Source of the DNA: an uncultured Porphyromonadaceae bacterium
Lineage (GTDB): Bacteria; Bacteroidota; Bacteroidia; Bacteroidales; Muribaculaceae
Reading direction: 5' to 3'
Length of the DNA stretch: 64,000 nucleotides
Assembly: GCA_937989585.1 (NCBI GenBank)
Contig: CALKRW010000061.1
Span: forward strand, 46,245-110,244
Under the pieces are notes generated by a model that saw only the letters and a list, made by a program, of their open reading frames with translations, was not told the origin of the DNA and ran no database searches. The translations under genes were made by a program, and so were the position numbers. Positions 1 through 8,998 of this stretch are shown in pieces. Within the stretch, counting starts at the first letter, position 1. Every line of letters begins with the position of its first letter.

Positions 1-897
1 CCGTTCCCAACGCATTGCATCGATTATGTCGCCGGCATCACGGACGAGTGCCGCTCGGTTGTGTGCGATGAGACGGTTCGTTCCGCGGCTGAAAGTGTCA
101 GTGATTCTTCCTGGGATAGCGAAAACATCACGATTATAGGCCATGGCTATGCTTGCCGTTACAAGCGAGCCGCCTTTTTCATCAGACTCAGAAACAAGCG
201 TTGCGTCGGCAATTCCTGCTATGATGCGGTTGCGTTGTAGGAAATTGCTGCGATGAACGACACTGCAGGTCGGATACTCTGTAACGAGACCTCCGTTGTA
301 CTTGAGCATCTCGACCGCGACACTCCGGTGCTGGGCCGGATATATGGTATTCAGTGGATGGGCTGTGATGGCGACTGTCGGGATTCCCGCTTCAAGAGCC
401 GCACGATGCGATGCAACGTCAATTCCATAAGCAAGGCCACTGACAATCAGAATGCTGTCCCCGTATTCATCTGCGAGATCTTTGACTATGCTCCGTGTCA
501 TTTCAACGCCGTAGGCCGTCGCTCGTCGTGTTCCGACAACGGAAAGGATTTTGGACGCATTTAGGTTTGCGTTTCCAAGTGCATAAAGCATTACTGGTCC
601 ATCTTCACAGGACAGAAGCCTTTTAGGAAAAACCTCGTCAGTAAAATATAAAGTCTTGATTCCGGAACGCATGATGAAATCCATCTCGCGTTTCGCTTTT
701 TCGAGAAGTTCGCTGCGATAGGAAGAAGAAGTAATGCTGCCCTTGACATTCAGAGTGTTGCGCAAATCATTGTCGCTCAAATAGAAAAAAGTCTCCTCGC
801 TTTCTAAGATTGAAAGCATTTTTGAGGCAAGACCGAGATTGCATCCCCGAATCATCGAGAATGCAATGCGGTATAACATTTTATCTTCAGGCGACAT
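1..897 (-). CDS. dprA: DNA-processing protein DprA, 3' end cut off by the window edge
   Basis: I translated this from the minus strand. ATG is at 897 and 299 codons stay open to base 1 with no stop, so the C-terminus lies outside the window. DprA loads RecA on incoming single-stranded DNA during transformation. Visible family marks are VVGTRRATAYG at about residues 120-130, SGLAYGID at 153-160, a HPLNTIYPAQHR stretch at 180-191, NFLQRNRIIAGIAD at 218-231 and the KGGSLVTA loop near 241-248. These form the Rossmann-like DprA core. The usual C-terminal winged helix is not in view. The gene starts 17 bases after the stop of the thioesterase gene on the same strand, so the two are probably co-transcribed. 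Confidence 0.95.
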   Translation of the reverse strand, partial: MSPEDKMLYRIAFSMIRGCNLGLASKMLSILESEETFFYLSDNDLRNTLNVKGSITSSSYRSELLEKAKREMDFIMRSGIKTLYFTDEVFPKRLLSCEDGPVMLYALGNANLNASKILSVVGTRRATAYGVEMTRSIVKDLADEYGDSILIVSGLAYGIDVASHRAALEAGIPTVAITAHPLNTIYPAQHRSVAVEMLKYNGGLVTEYPTCSVVHRSNFLQRNRIIAGIADATLVSESDEKGGSLVTASIAMAYNRDVFAIPGRITDTFSRGTNRLIAHNRAALVRDAGDIIDAMRWER

Positions 898-914
898 GGA
901 ATTGCTAAATGGAT

Positions 915-1322
915 TTATTTCAGATACTTGCCGAACGCTTCAGCCAACACGTCTCCATGCGTGAGGCGTCCGTCTTCTATACATGCCACAGTAACGACAG
1001 CCTTTATGACAGGTGAGCCGTCTTTCATGTAGATGTCCTGCTCAAAAATGAACCTTGGCCCCTGACGCCTGATATTCAGGCAACTTACAAAACTGTCACC
1101 GATATGGAGGGGGTGCATGTATCTGATCTCAACCTTTGCGAGAACAGGGTCTATGCCTCGCAGGTGCATCTCGCCAAAGGACAGCCCCGCCTGCTTGCAG
1201 AATTCGTGGCGGGTATGCTCCATATAGTGCAGATAATTTGCGTTGTTGACAATGCCCTGATAGTCAATTTCGTAATCACGAACCTCCATTTCAAGGGCAA
1301 AAGTATAGTCGTCTATTTTCAT
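915..1322 (-). CDS. Hotdog-fold acyl-CoA thioesterase (YbgC/FadM type)
   Basis: This is a 135-residue single hotdog domain. Its N-terminal part contains VRDYEIDYQGIVNNANYLHY, the pattern of 4-hydroxybenzoyl-CoA-thioesterase-like enzymes, with the Asp of EIDYQG at the usual catalytic position. Such enzymes hydrolyse short acyl-CoA or aromatic-CoA esters in the cytoplasm. The open frame extends to 1418, but the family begins at the MKIDDY methionine, so I start it at 1322. It lies 17 bases upstream of dprA on the same strand. The exact substrate cannot be told from sequence. Confidence 0.87.
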   Translation of the reverse strand: MKIDDYTFALEMEVRDYEIDYQGIVNNANYLHYMEHTRHEFCKQAGLSFGEMHLRGIDPVLAKVEIRYMHPLHIGDSFVSCLNIRRQGPRFIFEQDIYMKDGSPVIKAVVTVACIEDGRLTHGDVLAEAFGKYLK

Positions 1323-1427
1323 AATGATTGGCCGAATGTGAACTTCAAAATTAGGAAAAATTCTTTTAAAAACCGCTGTGAAAAACCAAATAATACTATC
1401 TTTGTGCCAATAAACCAATAAAATTCA

Positions 1428-2501
1428 ATGAAAGCAATCAGAATCATAGGCCTTGCGATTGGAATCGTTCTTCATTTCGGTACGGCAGACGCCTGTACAT
1501 CAATGATAGTCGGGGCCAAAGCAAGCAAGAGCGGACGGCCCTTGTTATGGAAAAACCGGGACACAGGGACGGAGCAGAATTTCGTGGAACGTGTTCCGGC
1601 AAAGGATGGCCAGTATGCATATGTTGCACTTTATAATGGAGGAGACTCCCTGCTGCGTGATGCGTGGATGGGCATGAATGAACGCGGTTTCGCCATAATG
1701 AACACCGCGTCATACAATCTTGCACCAGACACGGCGAAGTTCAAGGACCAAGAAGGATACGTCATGAGTCGCGCACTCAAAGTATGCGAGACTGTCAATG
1801 ATTTCCGGATTTTACTCGATACGTTGCCCAAGCCGATGGGAGTGCAGGCTAATTTCGGTGTAATCGATGCCAAGGGTGGGGCTGCATACTTCGAATGCGA
1901 CGATTATAATTATACTCCTTTCTTCCTCGAAAACGAAGAGCAGCCTGTGATGATTCGAACGAACTACTCTTTCACCGGAAACGACACTGACGGCATGGGG
2001 TATATTCGTTATGAGAATGCCAAAGGACTCACGAAAGAATGTATTGTCAATGCATCATTCACACCTGCTTGTTTTACAGAGGATTGTTCCAAGTCATTCT
2101 ACCATTCGTTGGCTGACCATGATTTTTTGGCGGATACAACTGTACGTTGGGTAGTAGATCAGGATTTCATTCCGCGTCACAGCACATCTGCGTCTGTGGT
2201 GGTCGAGGGTGTGAATCCGGGACAAGATCCTTCAGAGTGTGTGATGTGGACGGTCATTGGCTATCCTCCGGTGTCGCATGTGCGTGAGGTGAGAGTCGAC
2301 TATGTTCCCGAGGAACTTCGGCCAACTTTGCCAGGTCATTTGTCTCCGGCCTGTCAGGAAACCTTGCGCGACAAGGCAAAGGCATTCCCGATAAAGCACG
2401 GAAGCGGTCAGCGCTATGTCGACCTCGATTATCTTCGGACGAAGATTCCGGCAGAGAAATCATTCTCAGAGAAAGAATATATGAAACACGATAAAAGATA
2501 A
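1428..2501 (+). CDS. Secreted Ntn-type amidohydrolase (choloylglycine hydrolase / C45-like)
   Basis: The protein has 357 residues. Residues 1-22 look like a signal peptide ending ADA, and the next residue is Cys23 in CTSMIVGAK. Cleavage there would expose the N-terminal cysteine that acts as nucleophile in Ntn hydrolases of linear amides. The following PLLWKNRDTG segment matches the conserved loop of these families. Relatives cleave bile-salt conjugates, penicillins, N-acyl amides or dipeptides; the substrate here is not determinable. ADAC is not a good lipobox, so a lipoprotein is less likely. The gene is divergent from the thioesterase-dprA pair, and a small membrane protein follows 18 bases later. 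Confidence 0.8.
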   Translation: MKAIRIIGLAIGIVLHFGTADACTSMIVGAKASKSGRPLLWKNRDTGTEQNFVERVPAKDGQYAYVALYNGGDSLLRDAWMGMNERGFAIMNTASYNLAPDTAKFKDQEGYVMSRALKVCETVNDFRILLDTLPKPMGVQANFGVIDAKGGAAYFECDDYNYTPFFLENEEQPVMIRTNYSFTGNDTDGMGYIRYENAKGLTKECIVNASFTPACFTEDCSKSFYHSLADHDFLADTTVRWVVDQDFIPRHSTSASVVVEGVNPGQDPSECVMWTVIGYPPVSHVREVRVDYVPEELRPTLPGHLSPACQETLRDKAKAFPIKHGSGQRYVDLDYLRTKIPAEKSFSEKEYMKHDKR

Positions 2502-2519
2502 ATCAGTTAGAATTAGAAT

Positions 2520-2891
2520 ATGTCACCTGCAATTACCACAATATTATTACTCGTAGTATCCAATCTTTTCATGACTTTCGCCTGGTATGGTCACCTGAAA
2601 CTCCAGTCAACGGGCGTATCCTCAAACTGGCCTCTATGGCTTGTTATTATTTTCTCATGGGGCATTGCGCTCGCCGAGTATTCATTTATGATACCTGCCA
2701 ACAGAATAGGGTATTCCGGCAACGGTGGTCCATTCAGCCTGATGCAACTGAAGGTGATTCAGGAAGTGGTGACACTGACCGTATTCACAATCATAGCAGT
2801 ATTCTTTTTCGAGGGCGAGACCTTGCGGTGGAATCACATTGCTGCATTTCTTCTTTTAGTCGGGGCAGTATATCTAATGTTCATGAAGTAA
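2520..2891 (+). CDS. DMT-superfamily small membrane protein (DUF486)
   Basis: This 123-residue protein has four predicted membrane helices, at roughly residues 5-22, 37-55, 78-98 and 103-121. The pattern FAWYGHLKL near the start and the PANRIGYSGNGGPFSLMQLK segment between helices 2 and 3 match the DUF486 family, which is related to small multidrug-resistance/DMT transporters. Transport function is inferred from fold only. It is 18 bases downstream of the amidohydrolase on the same strand, so the two probably share a transcript that ends at the hairpin at 2928. Confidence 0.85.
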   Translation: MSPAITTILLLVVSNLFMTFAWYGHLKLQSTGVSSNWPLWLVIIFSWGIALAEYSFMIPANRIGYSGNGGPFSLMQLKVIQEVVTLTVFTIIAVFFFEGETLRWNHIAAFLLLVGAVYLMFMK

Positions 2892-2927
2892 CTACAGATA
2901 GATATAAAGAAGTATTCGAAACAGAAT

Positions 2928-2968
2928 AAAAAACAGGCCGAATCATGGTGACTCGGCCTGTTTTTTTA
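2928..2968. terminator. Bidirectional intrinsic terminator
   Basis: The arms AACAGGCCGA and TCGGCCTGTT enclose an 11-base loop. The stem is followed by seven T on the plus strand, and by a T-run on the minus strand that comes from the A-run before it. It sits between the convergent ends of the DUF486 gene and the rhamnogalacturonan lyase gene and can serve both. Confidence 0.9.
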
Positions 2969-2982
2969 TTAGAGTGAGGGGA

Positions 2983-5900
2983 TTAGCGTTTGACGAACTT
3001 GTAGGTCTGGGTCTGTCCGTCGTCCTCGATGACAAGGATGTAGATGCCGGGAGCGAGAGTGTCTATGAGTTCTTCGCTGGCAGCACCGATTGCGGTGCGG
3101 ACGATAACGCCACTGAAAGGATTGACGATAGTGCAGCGTGCGCGTTCGCTGCCTCCGGCAATGATTTCGTTGACCTCGGAGAGGCGATAGAGTTCATAGT
3201 TCTCGGCGATTTTCTCGGGAGTGAGAGCGGCGGGATAGATGACGAATTCATCTATTGTACCCTCGAGACCACGGTTGGCCTCGTCATCAGCGCCAATGTA
3301 AAGAAGTTCGGTGGTCGAGCAGTTGATACCGAGAGTTGCTACATTCTCAACAGAGGCTGATTCCTGTCCGTCGATATAAAGGCGCAAGGTTTTGGCGGCA
3401 TAATCGCGGACGCAGGCAACATGGTGCCATTTGCCGTCGTTGATGTCAGCGCCAATACAGTCGGTCTTGGTCTTGTCGTCGTCGATTGTGAAATGGGTGC
3501 CGTTTTTGATTTCGAGGCCAATCCAGTTGCCTGTGCCTCCCTCGACGTTTGTGTGGTTGTGCGAGCCGATGCAAAAAGCGTAGCCGTCGGCATCGGTTGT
3601 CTTAATCCACATCTCGGCGGTGAAATCACGTTCGCCCATATTGATCTTGTCATACATAGGCTGGGTGAGGAACGAAGTTCCATCGAAGGAAATCGCACCA
3701 CTCTTCACACCTTCGGCGAGAGTTGTCGAACCATTGACTGTCGCTGCGCCTAAAACCTCGTTGGGAGTAGTCTCACCGACTTCGTCCATGGGAAGTTTTG
3801 CGAGGTATTCGGTGGCTTCGGCCTGGAAGTGCTCCTTGACCTTGGCGGGGCTCATGGCACCGCGATAGATTGAGAGTTCATCGAGAATACCGTTGAAAGG
3901 ATTGTTGAAGGCGACATTGACGTTACCGATGACAAAGTCTTCAGTCGGACAGTTGATTGCACCTGTTCCGTCAGCCTGAGTACCGATGAGTTCGCCGTCA
4001 ATGTAAAGAAGAAGTTGCTTGGCAACGACATCGCGGACAGCGACAATGTGGTGCCACTGGCCGTCGAGGACTTTAGATGCCTCTTTCCAGCCGAGTTGGG
4101 TTTTGGTAACGTTGTCATCGACAGCGAAGCGAAATTCGCCGTTCTTGATTTCGAGACCCATCCAGTTGCCTGTGGCACCGGTGGCAGCGTCTGCAGTAAT
4201 GCTGCCTTTGTGAAGAATGTATGCTGCCTCAGCCTTGGAGTTCATCCAGAACTCGACGGAGAATGCGTTGTTGCCGAAGTCGATGAGGTCGTAGGGTTTC
4301 TGCACATAGCAGTTGGTTCCGTCAAGGGCCAGGGCTTTGCCAACCTTACCTTCGACCGCGTTGCCGGCTTTGCCGTCGTGAGCGCTTGCTCCTTCGAGAT
4401 TGACAGTATTTGTGACTGTCTCACCAACGATCTCGAAAGGATACTGTGCGACGAGTTGCACGGAGGTGTTGACGCGGGCAACAAGCGAACCGGAAAGAGT
4501 GGCGTTTTCTTCACCGCCGGTTGTGGTGAGGGTGAATGCGTACTCGCCGGCCTTGGTGATGCGGCCCGAGATTTTGCCTTGAAGACTTGCATCGTCGAAT
4601 TCGAGGCTGACGCCTTCGGGAAGGCCTTCGGCGTTGACTCCGGTAGCACGTTTCACTGTGAACTCGATAGGCTCGATCTCGTCACCGACATAAACCACCT
4701 GGTTCATCGAACCGGAGTTGAGGGTGAAGGCGGGTTTGGTGTTGAACTTCTCCTCAAGGTTGTAACTGAGGTGAGGAGGCTGGTTGTATGCGACATTCTG
4801 CCATGCGATGGCAAGACGGTACTGGCGGTCCTGCATCAGGCAGGGAACCTTGTAATCGCTTGGGATAGTTGTGGTGAAGATAAGGAGGTCTGATTCGGTG
4901 ACACCGTCATGGAGAATCAGTTCCTCGCGCCAGTCGCCCATTATATCAGCCTGGAGGTTAGGAGTGGCTTTGGTGGTGTTGCAACTCGAGGCGTTAGAGT
5001 ATCTGTGGAAAGTCCACGACTTAGAATCGCTGGTAAGTGCCTCGTTGCGTTTGGTGATTACAGGAGCGGAAGTATTGTTGCTGCTGTTGTATTTGCCGTC
5101 AAAGAGTTCGTCAAGCAGGTCACCGTCCCAGTAGATGCGGAAGTTCGATGAGGGAACTTTACCTGATATGGCTACCTCGCCGGTGCAGGTGAAGGTGGTG
5201 TTGTTTCGCGAGGCGTCATCGTTGCTTGCATAGTAGGATCCGGGCCAGACCTCGTAACCGCGGAACTTTGACGAGATGTTGGCGGTCAGGCCGCGGCCGA
5301 TGTCATGTCCGGTCTGAGGTGTGCCCCAGATGATTTCGCCTGTGCGGGCGTCGCGGAACTCGGAGTCCCATTTGTAACTTGAACTCTTCTCCTCGTGTAC
5401 CATGAATACCTGGAGACCTTCGCGGTCGGGATCGAAGTGGCCCAGATGGAGTGCGTCGCCGTGGCCAGCACCTGTGCGGTAAAGGAGTTTGCCGTCATGG
5501 TCGATACAAGCGGAGCCGTAAACAATCTCATCGCAGCCGTCACCGTCGACATCGCCGACAGTCAGCGAGTGAGCGCCTTCGCCATAGGCTCCCTGACCTT
5601 TGGTGGTCGAGGCGTGTAGCCAACGCTCTTTCAGTTGCTTGCCGTCAAAGTCAACTGCCCACAGATAGGAGTGGGTGTAGTAGCCGCGGCAGAAGACTGC
5701 GCTGGGTTTCTGTCCGTCGAGATATGCGACGCCGGCAAGATAGCGCTCGGAGCGGTTGCCGTAACTGTCGCCCCAGCTTCCGGTAGACTGGATTGAGCGC
5801 GGAGGATTGTAGGCGATGGTGTTGATTTCAGCACCGGTCAGACCGTTGAAGACAGTAAGGTATTCGGGACCGCTTATTACTATGCCGGCATTATCGCCGC

Positions 5901-6660
5901 TTTTCGTGCGGTAGTCGTCATCAACCTTGTCGCTGCCCATAAGGACGGCTTTACCCTGTCCGTCGATTGTGCCGGGAGCCGTCTTGCAGATAAGTTCGGC
6001 CTTACCGTCGCCGTCAAAGTCGTACACCATGAACTGAGTGTAGTGGTTGCCGGAACGGATATTCTGGCCAAGGTCGATACGCCATAGTTTCGTACCGTCG
6101 AGTCTGTAGCAGTCGATAAGGGTCTTGCCGGTATAGCGGCGATGAGAGTTGTCGGCCTGATTTGTCGGGAACCATTTGACAAAGAGTTCGTACTGACCGT
6201 CGCCGTCAACGTCACCTACCGAGACGTCATCAGGCGTGTAGGTGTATTCGCGCTGTTCGTTTTTGCCACCGGCAGGGCTTGTACCTCCCTCCGGACGGTC
6301 GAGATGTACGGTCATGTAAGGATTGGCCCATACGCTGACTTCGCCGCTCGTCTCGGATGTCTCGACACCGTTGAGCACAGCCTTAACCTCGTACTTTGAG
6401 GTTTCCGTGCCGGAATTATCCTCGAAATTTGTACGGTTGGAGATAGGCGTGTCGTTTAACTTAACGCCGTCACGATAGACATTGAAAGCGAGATCCTTGT
6501 TGTCGGAGATAAGTGAACGCCATGAGATGAAGACTTTTGTGCCATTCTTCACGGCCACCGCTCCTCGTCCAAGATTCTCGGCCATAACTGTGTGGCTGTA
6601 CTGGGCGGAAGCAGTGGTCGCTGCCAGGGCCGCCAAGCCGCATAGAAACAGTTTCTTCAT
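2983..6660 (-). CDS. Secreted rhamnogalacturonan lyase (PL11) with two LamG domains and a T9SS-like tail
   Basis: This 1225-residue protein has a signal peptide (residues 1-19, ending ASAQ). A short fibronectin-like region comes first. The PL11 beta-propeller catalytic region follows at about 110-645, with repeated calcium-type loops such as VGDVDGDGQYE, YDFDGDGKAE and VGDVDGDGCDE. An Ig-like domain lies at about 647-735, and two LamG/concanavalin-like domains at about 740-945 and 950-1160. The last 65 residues (APGIYILVIEDDG, ending KFVKR) resemble a type IX secretion sorting domain. PL11 enzymes cleave the rhamnogalacturonan-I backbone of pectin by beta-elimination, here outside the cell. 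No SusC/SusD pair lies beside it, which is unusual for a pectin enzyme of this phylum. Confidence 0.9.
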   Translation of the reverse strand: MKKLFLCGLAALAATTASAQYSHTVMAENLGRGAVAVKNGTKVFISWRSLISDNKDLAFNVYRDGVKLNDTPISNRTNFEDNSGTETSKYEVKAVLNGVETSETSGEVSVWANPYMTVHLDRPEGGTSPAGGKNEQREYTYTPDDVSVGDVDGDGQYELFVKWFPTNQADNSHRRYTGKTLIDCYRLDGTKLWRIDLGQNIRSGNHYTQFMVYDFDGDGKAELICKTAPGTIDGQGKAVLMGSDKVDDDYRTKSGDNAGIVISGPEYLTVFNGLTGAEINTIAYNPPRSIQSTGSWGDSYGNRSERYLAGVAYLDGQKPSAVFCRGYYTHSYLWAVDFDGKQLKERWLHASTTKGQGAYGEGAHSLTVGDVDGDGCDEIVYGSACIDHDGKLLYRTGAGHGDALHLGHFDPDREGLQVFMVHEEKSSSYKWDSEFRDARTGEIIWGTPQTGHDIGRGLTANISSKFRGYEVWPGSYYASNDDASRNNTTFTCTGEVAISGKVPSSNFRIYWDGDLLDELFDGKYNSSNNTSAPVITKRNEALTSDSKSWTFHRYSNASSCNTTKATPNLQADIMGDWREELILHDGVTESDLLIFTTTIPSDYKVPCLMQDRQYRLAIAWQNVAYNQPPHLSYNLEEKFNTKPAFTLNSGSMNQVVYVGDEIEPIEFTVKRATGVNAEGLPEGVSLEFDDASLQGKISGRITKAGEYAFTLTTTGGEENATLSGSLVARVNTSVQLVAQYPFEIVGETVTNTVNLEGASAHDGKAGNAVEGKVGKALALDGTNCYVQKPYDLIDFGNNAFSVEFWMNSKAEAAYILHKGSITADAATGATGNWMGLEIKNGEFRFAVDDNVTKTQLGWKEASKVLDGQWHHIVAVRDVVAKQLLLYIDGELIGTQADGTGAINCPTEDFVIGNVNVAFNNPFNGILDELSIYRGAMSPAKVKEHFQAEATEYLAKLPMDEVGETTPNEVLGAATVNGSTTLAEGVKSGAISFDGTSFLTQPMYDKINMGERDFTAEMWIKTTDADGYAFCIGSHNHTNVEGGTGNWIGLEIKNGTHFTIDDDKTKTDCIGADINDGKWHHVACVRDYAAKTLRLYIDGQESASVENVATLGINCSTTELLYIGADDEANRGLEGTIDEFVIYPAALTPEKIAENYELYRLSEVNEIIAGGSERARCTIVNPFSGVIVRTAIGAASEELIDTLAPGIYILVIEDDGQTQTYKFVKR

Positions 6661-6740
6661 GTTGAAAATCTATTAAGGTATTGGATTAGTGATAATAATG
6701 ATTGGCTAATGTTAAGTGAATTGCATTAATGGTATTTTTC

Positions 6741-6750
6741 GCAAGATAAC
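6741..6750 (-). promoter_or_regulatory. Possible -7 element for the PL11 lyase gene
   Basis: Read on the minus strand this is TTATCTTGC, close to the Bacteroides -7 form TAnnTTTG but with a mismatch. It lies about 80 bases upstream of the lyase ATG in a 240-base gene-free interval (6661-6900). No clear -33 TTTG was seen, so the call is weak. Confidence 0.3.
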
Positions 6751-6900
6751 GAATTTCGCTGTAAAATTACGAAAAAATCGTCATTCACGAAAAAGTGCAA
6801 AGAACAAAAGTTAGACAGAAAACTAAAAGAGGGTATAAAAGTTAATCGGGACGCAAGGTCTTTGCATCCACTCATTTACTGACGGATGAGCCAAATGTGC

Positions 6901-8922
6901 CTAGAGGAGGTCGCGGTATTGGTCGGCGGAGTCGAGGTCGCCCATAGATTCGAAGAGGTCGATGATGCGGCGGAGAACCTTGCGGGATTTGGGCTTGGCG
7001 GCATGTGCGCGGAGGTAATGGTCCATAGCCGCGGCATAATCACCGCGTCCGTTGTAGAGGTCGCCGATTGTCAGAAGGGTGGGAACGTCGTCGGGAACTA
7101 GTTTCAGCGCCCTGGTAAGCAGTTCGAGGGCTTTCTCGCTTTCTCCGTTCTCGGCCTCGAGTTGGGCCATTAGCAGTAGGACTGTATGATTCCCGGGGTC
7201 ATATTCGAGGGCGCGTCGGTAGTTTGCCAGCGCTCCCTGGTATTCGCCGGCCTCGGCACAGTCATTACCGAGAACGAGATAGTCGGAAGCAATATCTGCA
7301 AATCGCTCACTGTCCTGTTCGACACGGGCACGGAGGCGTTCGTTCTCCTCACGAAGACGGTTTATGACGTTGAGTTTGCGTGCCACAAGGCGGCGAACCT
7401 CGGGTTTGTCGAATTCGTTGCGGGCGGTTATTGCCTCATGGAAGAGTTCGACGGCTCGGGACGTGTCACCCTTTTCGAAAGCCTGGGATGCCTCGTAATA
7501 CAGGCTGTCGGCGCGGGCCGATTCCATTGCACGGTCGAAGGTGCGTGTGTCGTTGAATCCGGCGGCGAAATCCATCACGTAGCGGTTGACGAAAATGTCG
7601 CGCCGGTTCAGCGTGGAGCACAGCGATATGCCTTCAAGCGAACGGCAGCGACTAAGCGCAACATAGGTCTGTCCGCCCGAGAAGGCTCCGCGGCCAATGT
7701 CTATACGGACCTTGTTGAATGTCAGACCCTGGCTTTTGTGTATCGTAAGCGCCCAGGCCAATTTTATCGGGAACTGGATGAAGCGTCCAAGTTCGATCTC
7801 GTCGACCTTGTGGGTCTCCTCGTTGTACTGATACCTGACATTGCCCCAGATCTCACGCTCGACATCGACGAGGTCGCCGGAATCGAGGCGCACGCCAATG
7901 CGGTCTTCCTTGAGGTCTTCGACGATACCGACCGAGCCGTTTACCCAGCGGCGCTCCGGGTCGTTCTTAATGAACACAATCTGTGCGCCTACCTTCAGCG
8001 AAAGTTCAAGGTCGGTAGGAAGGGATGACATGGGGAAATCGTCCTCGATCTTTCCCTTGTAAACCATCACAGGGGTTGTCAGTTCGGCCAGGTGACGTTC
8101 GTTGATGTGGTCGACCATGTCACGTCGCGTGGCTATGGTCATCGTCATGTCCTCACTGTCTATATCAATTTTGTCGGGTGGCATAAGGCGGGAGTTGAGA
8201 CGCATAATATCCTCGGATGTCGGTTGTCCGGCCCTGACGCGGTCAAGTAGACCGACGAATTCCGAATCGTCCTGCCGGTAGACCTTGCGCAGTTCGATTG
8301 ACACTATCTGCAGTTCGCTGAAGACACGGGCATTAAAGAAGTATGGCGCCTGATAGCAACGGCCAAGAATATCGCGGGCATCACCAGTTACAACAGGCTC
8401 GAGTTGAAAGACGTCACCGACGAGGAGTAACTGTTTCCCTCCGAAAGGCTCGCGCATATTGTGGCAGTAGACGCGAAGAATCCTGTCGATAAAATCGATG
8501 ATGTCGGCACGGACCATCGAGATCTCGTCAATCACAATAAGTTCAATCTCGCGAAGCAGTTTGACCTGCGAGGACGAGTATTTCATCCGCTCGCGCAGAC
8601 GCCGGGGATGGAAGTCCGGATCGTCGGGGAGGATAGGCTTCAATGGAATCTTGAAGAAAGAATGCAAAGTCTGTCCACCGGCATTAACGGCGGCAATACC
8701 GGTAGGTGCCAGAACGACGGTTTTCTTTTTTATAGTGTCGACAATGTGGCGCAAGAATGTCGACTTTCCTGTTCCGGCCTTGCCAGTCAGAAACAGCGAC
8801 TGGCGGGTGAAGTTGAGAATCTTCCAGGCATTCTGGAATTCCGGATTGTCGAGGTCTATGCTCGCACCTGTGGATTTAGGAGATTTAGATTTTGCTTTGG
8901 ATTTTGGCTTTGAGTCTTTCAT
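6901..8922 (-). CDS. Pif1/RecD-like DNA helicase with C-terminal TPR repeats
   Basis: The protein has 673 residues from the ATG at 8922. The frame is open to 9027, but the upstream part lies beyond the promoter and terminator. After a Lys/Ser/Pro-rich N-terminal linker come Walker A (GKAGTGKS), Walker B (LIVIDEISMV), a GDVFQLEPV sensor and the C-terminal helicase motif TIHKSQGLTFN with YVALSRCRSLEG. These are superfamily 1B Pif1/RecD marks. The last 170 residues contain TPR-like helical pairs (YQGALANYRRALEYDPGNHT, ALELLTRALKLVPDD), suggesting partner binding. The role is probably genome maintenance, but a specific function is unknown. A paralogue with an HRDC domain instead of TPRs is at 46977. 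Confidence 0.88.
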   Translation of the reverse strand: MKDSKPKSKAKSKSPKSTGASIDLDNPEFQNAWKILNFTRQSLFLTGKAGTGKSTFLRHIVDTIKKKTVVLAPTGIAAVNAGGQTLHSFFKIPLKPILPDDPDFHPRRLRERMKYSSSQVKLLREIELIVIDEISMVRADIIDFIDRILRVYCHNMREPFGGKQLLLVGDVFQLEPVVTGDARDILGRCYQAPYFFNARVFSELQIVSIELRKVYRQDDSEFVGLLDRVRAGQPTSEDIMRLNSRLMPPDKIDIDSEDMTMTIATRRDMVDHINERHLAELTTPVMVYKGKIEDDFPMSSLPTDLELSLKVGAQIVFIKNDPERRWVNGSVGIVEDLKEDRIGVRLDSGDLVDVEREIWGNVRYQYNEETHKVDEIELGRFIQFPIKLAWALTIHKSQGLTFNKVRIDIGRGAFSGGQTYVALSRCRSLEGISLCSTLNRRDIFVNRYVMDFAAGFNDTRTFDRAMESARADSLYYEASQAFEKGDTSRAVELFHEAITARNEFDKPEVRRLVARKLNVINRLREENERLRARVEQDSERFADIASDYLVLGNDCAEAGEYQGALANYRRALEYDPGNHTVLLLMAQLEAENGESEKALELLTRALKLVPDDVPTLLTIGDLYNGRGDYAAAMDHYLRAHAAKPKSRKVLRRIIDLFESMGDLDSADQYRDLL

Positions 8923-8929
8923 CGTAGTG

Positions 8930-8937
8930 CAAAGGTA
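8930..8937 (-). promoter_or_regulatory. -7 promoter element for the TPR helicase, nearly leaderless
   Basis: On the minus strand TACCTTTG is followed by only seven bases before the ATG at 8922. Transcription would start at or within a few bases of the start codon. A -33 element is not obvious because the region upstream is the terminator of the preceding gene. Confidence 0.65.
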
Positions 8938-8981
8938 AGAAAAAATCAGGACGCCGCGTGAACGTGACGTCCTGATTTTTA
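8935..8981 (-). terminator. Intrinsic terminator of the FadL-type porin gene
   Basis: A perfect 13-base stem (8941-8953 with 8968-8980) has a 14-base loop and is followed on the minus strand by six T. It lies just past the stop of the porin gene at 8999 and directly before the helicase promoter, so the two genes are separate transcription units. Confidence 0.9.
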
Positions 8982-8998
8982 TAAAACCGACTCGGGTT

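Noticed and set aside
4015..4893. A 292-codon plus-strand frame opposite the PL11 lyase
   Set aside because: It is antisense to well-conserved LamG and Ig-like regions, and its sequence has no signal or domain.
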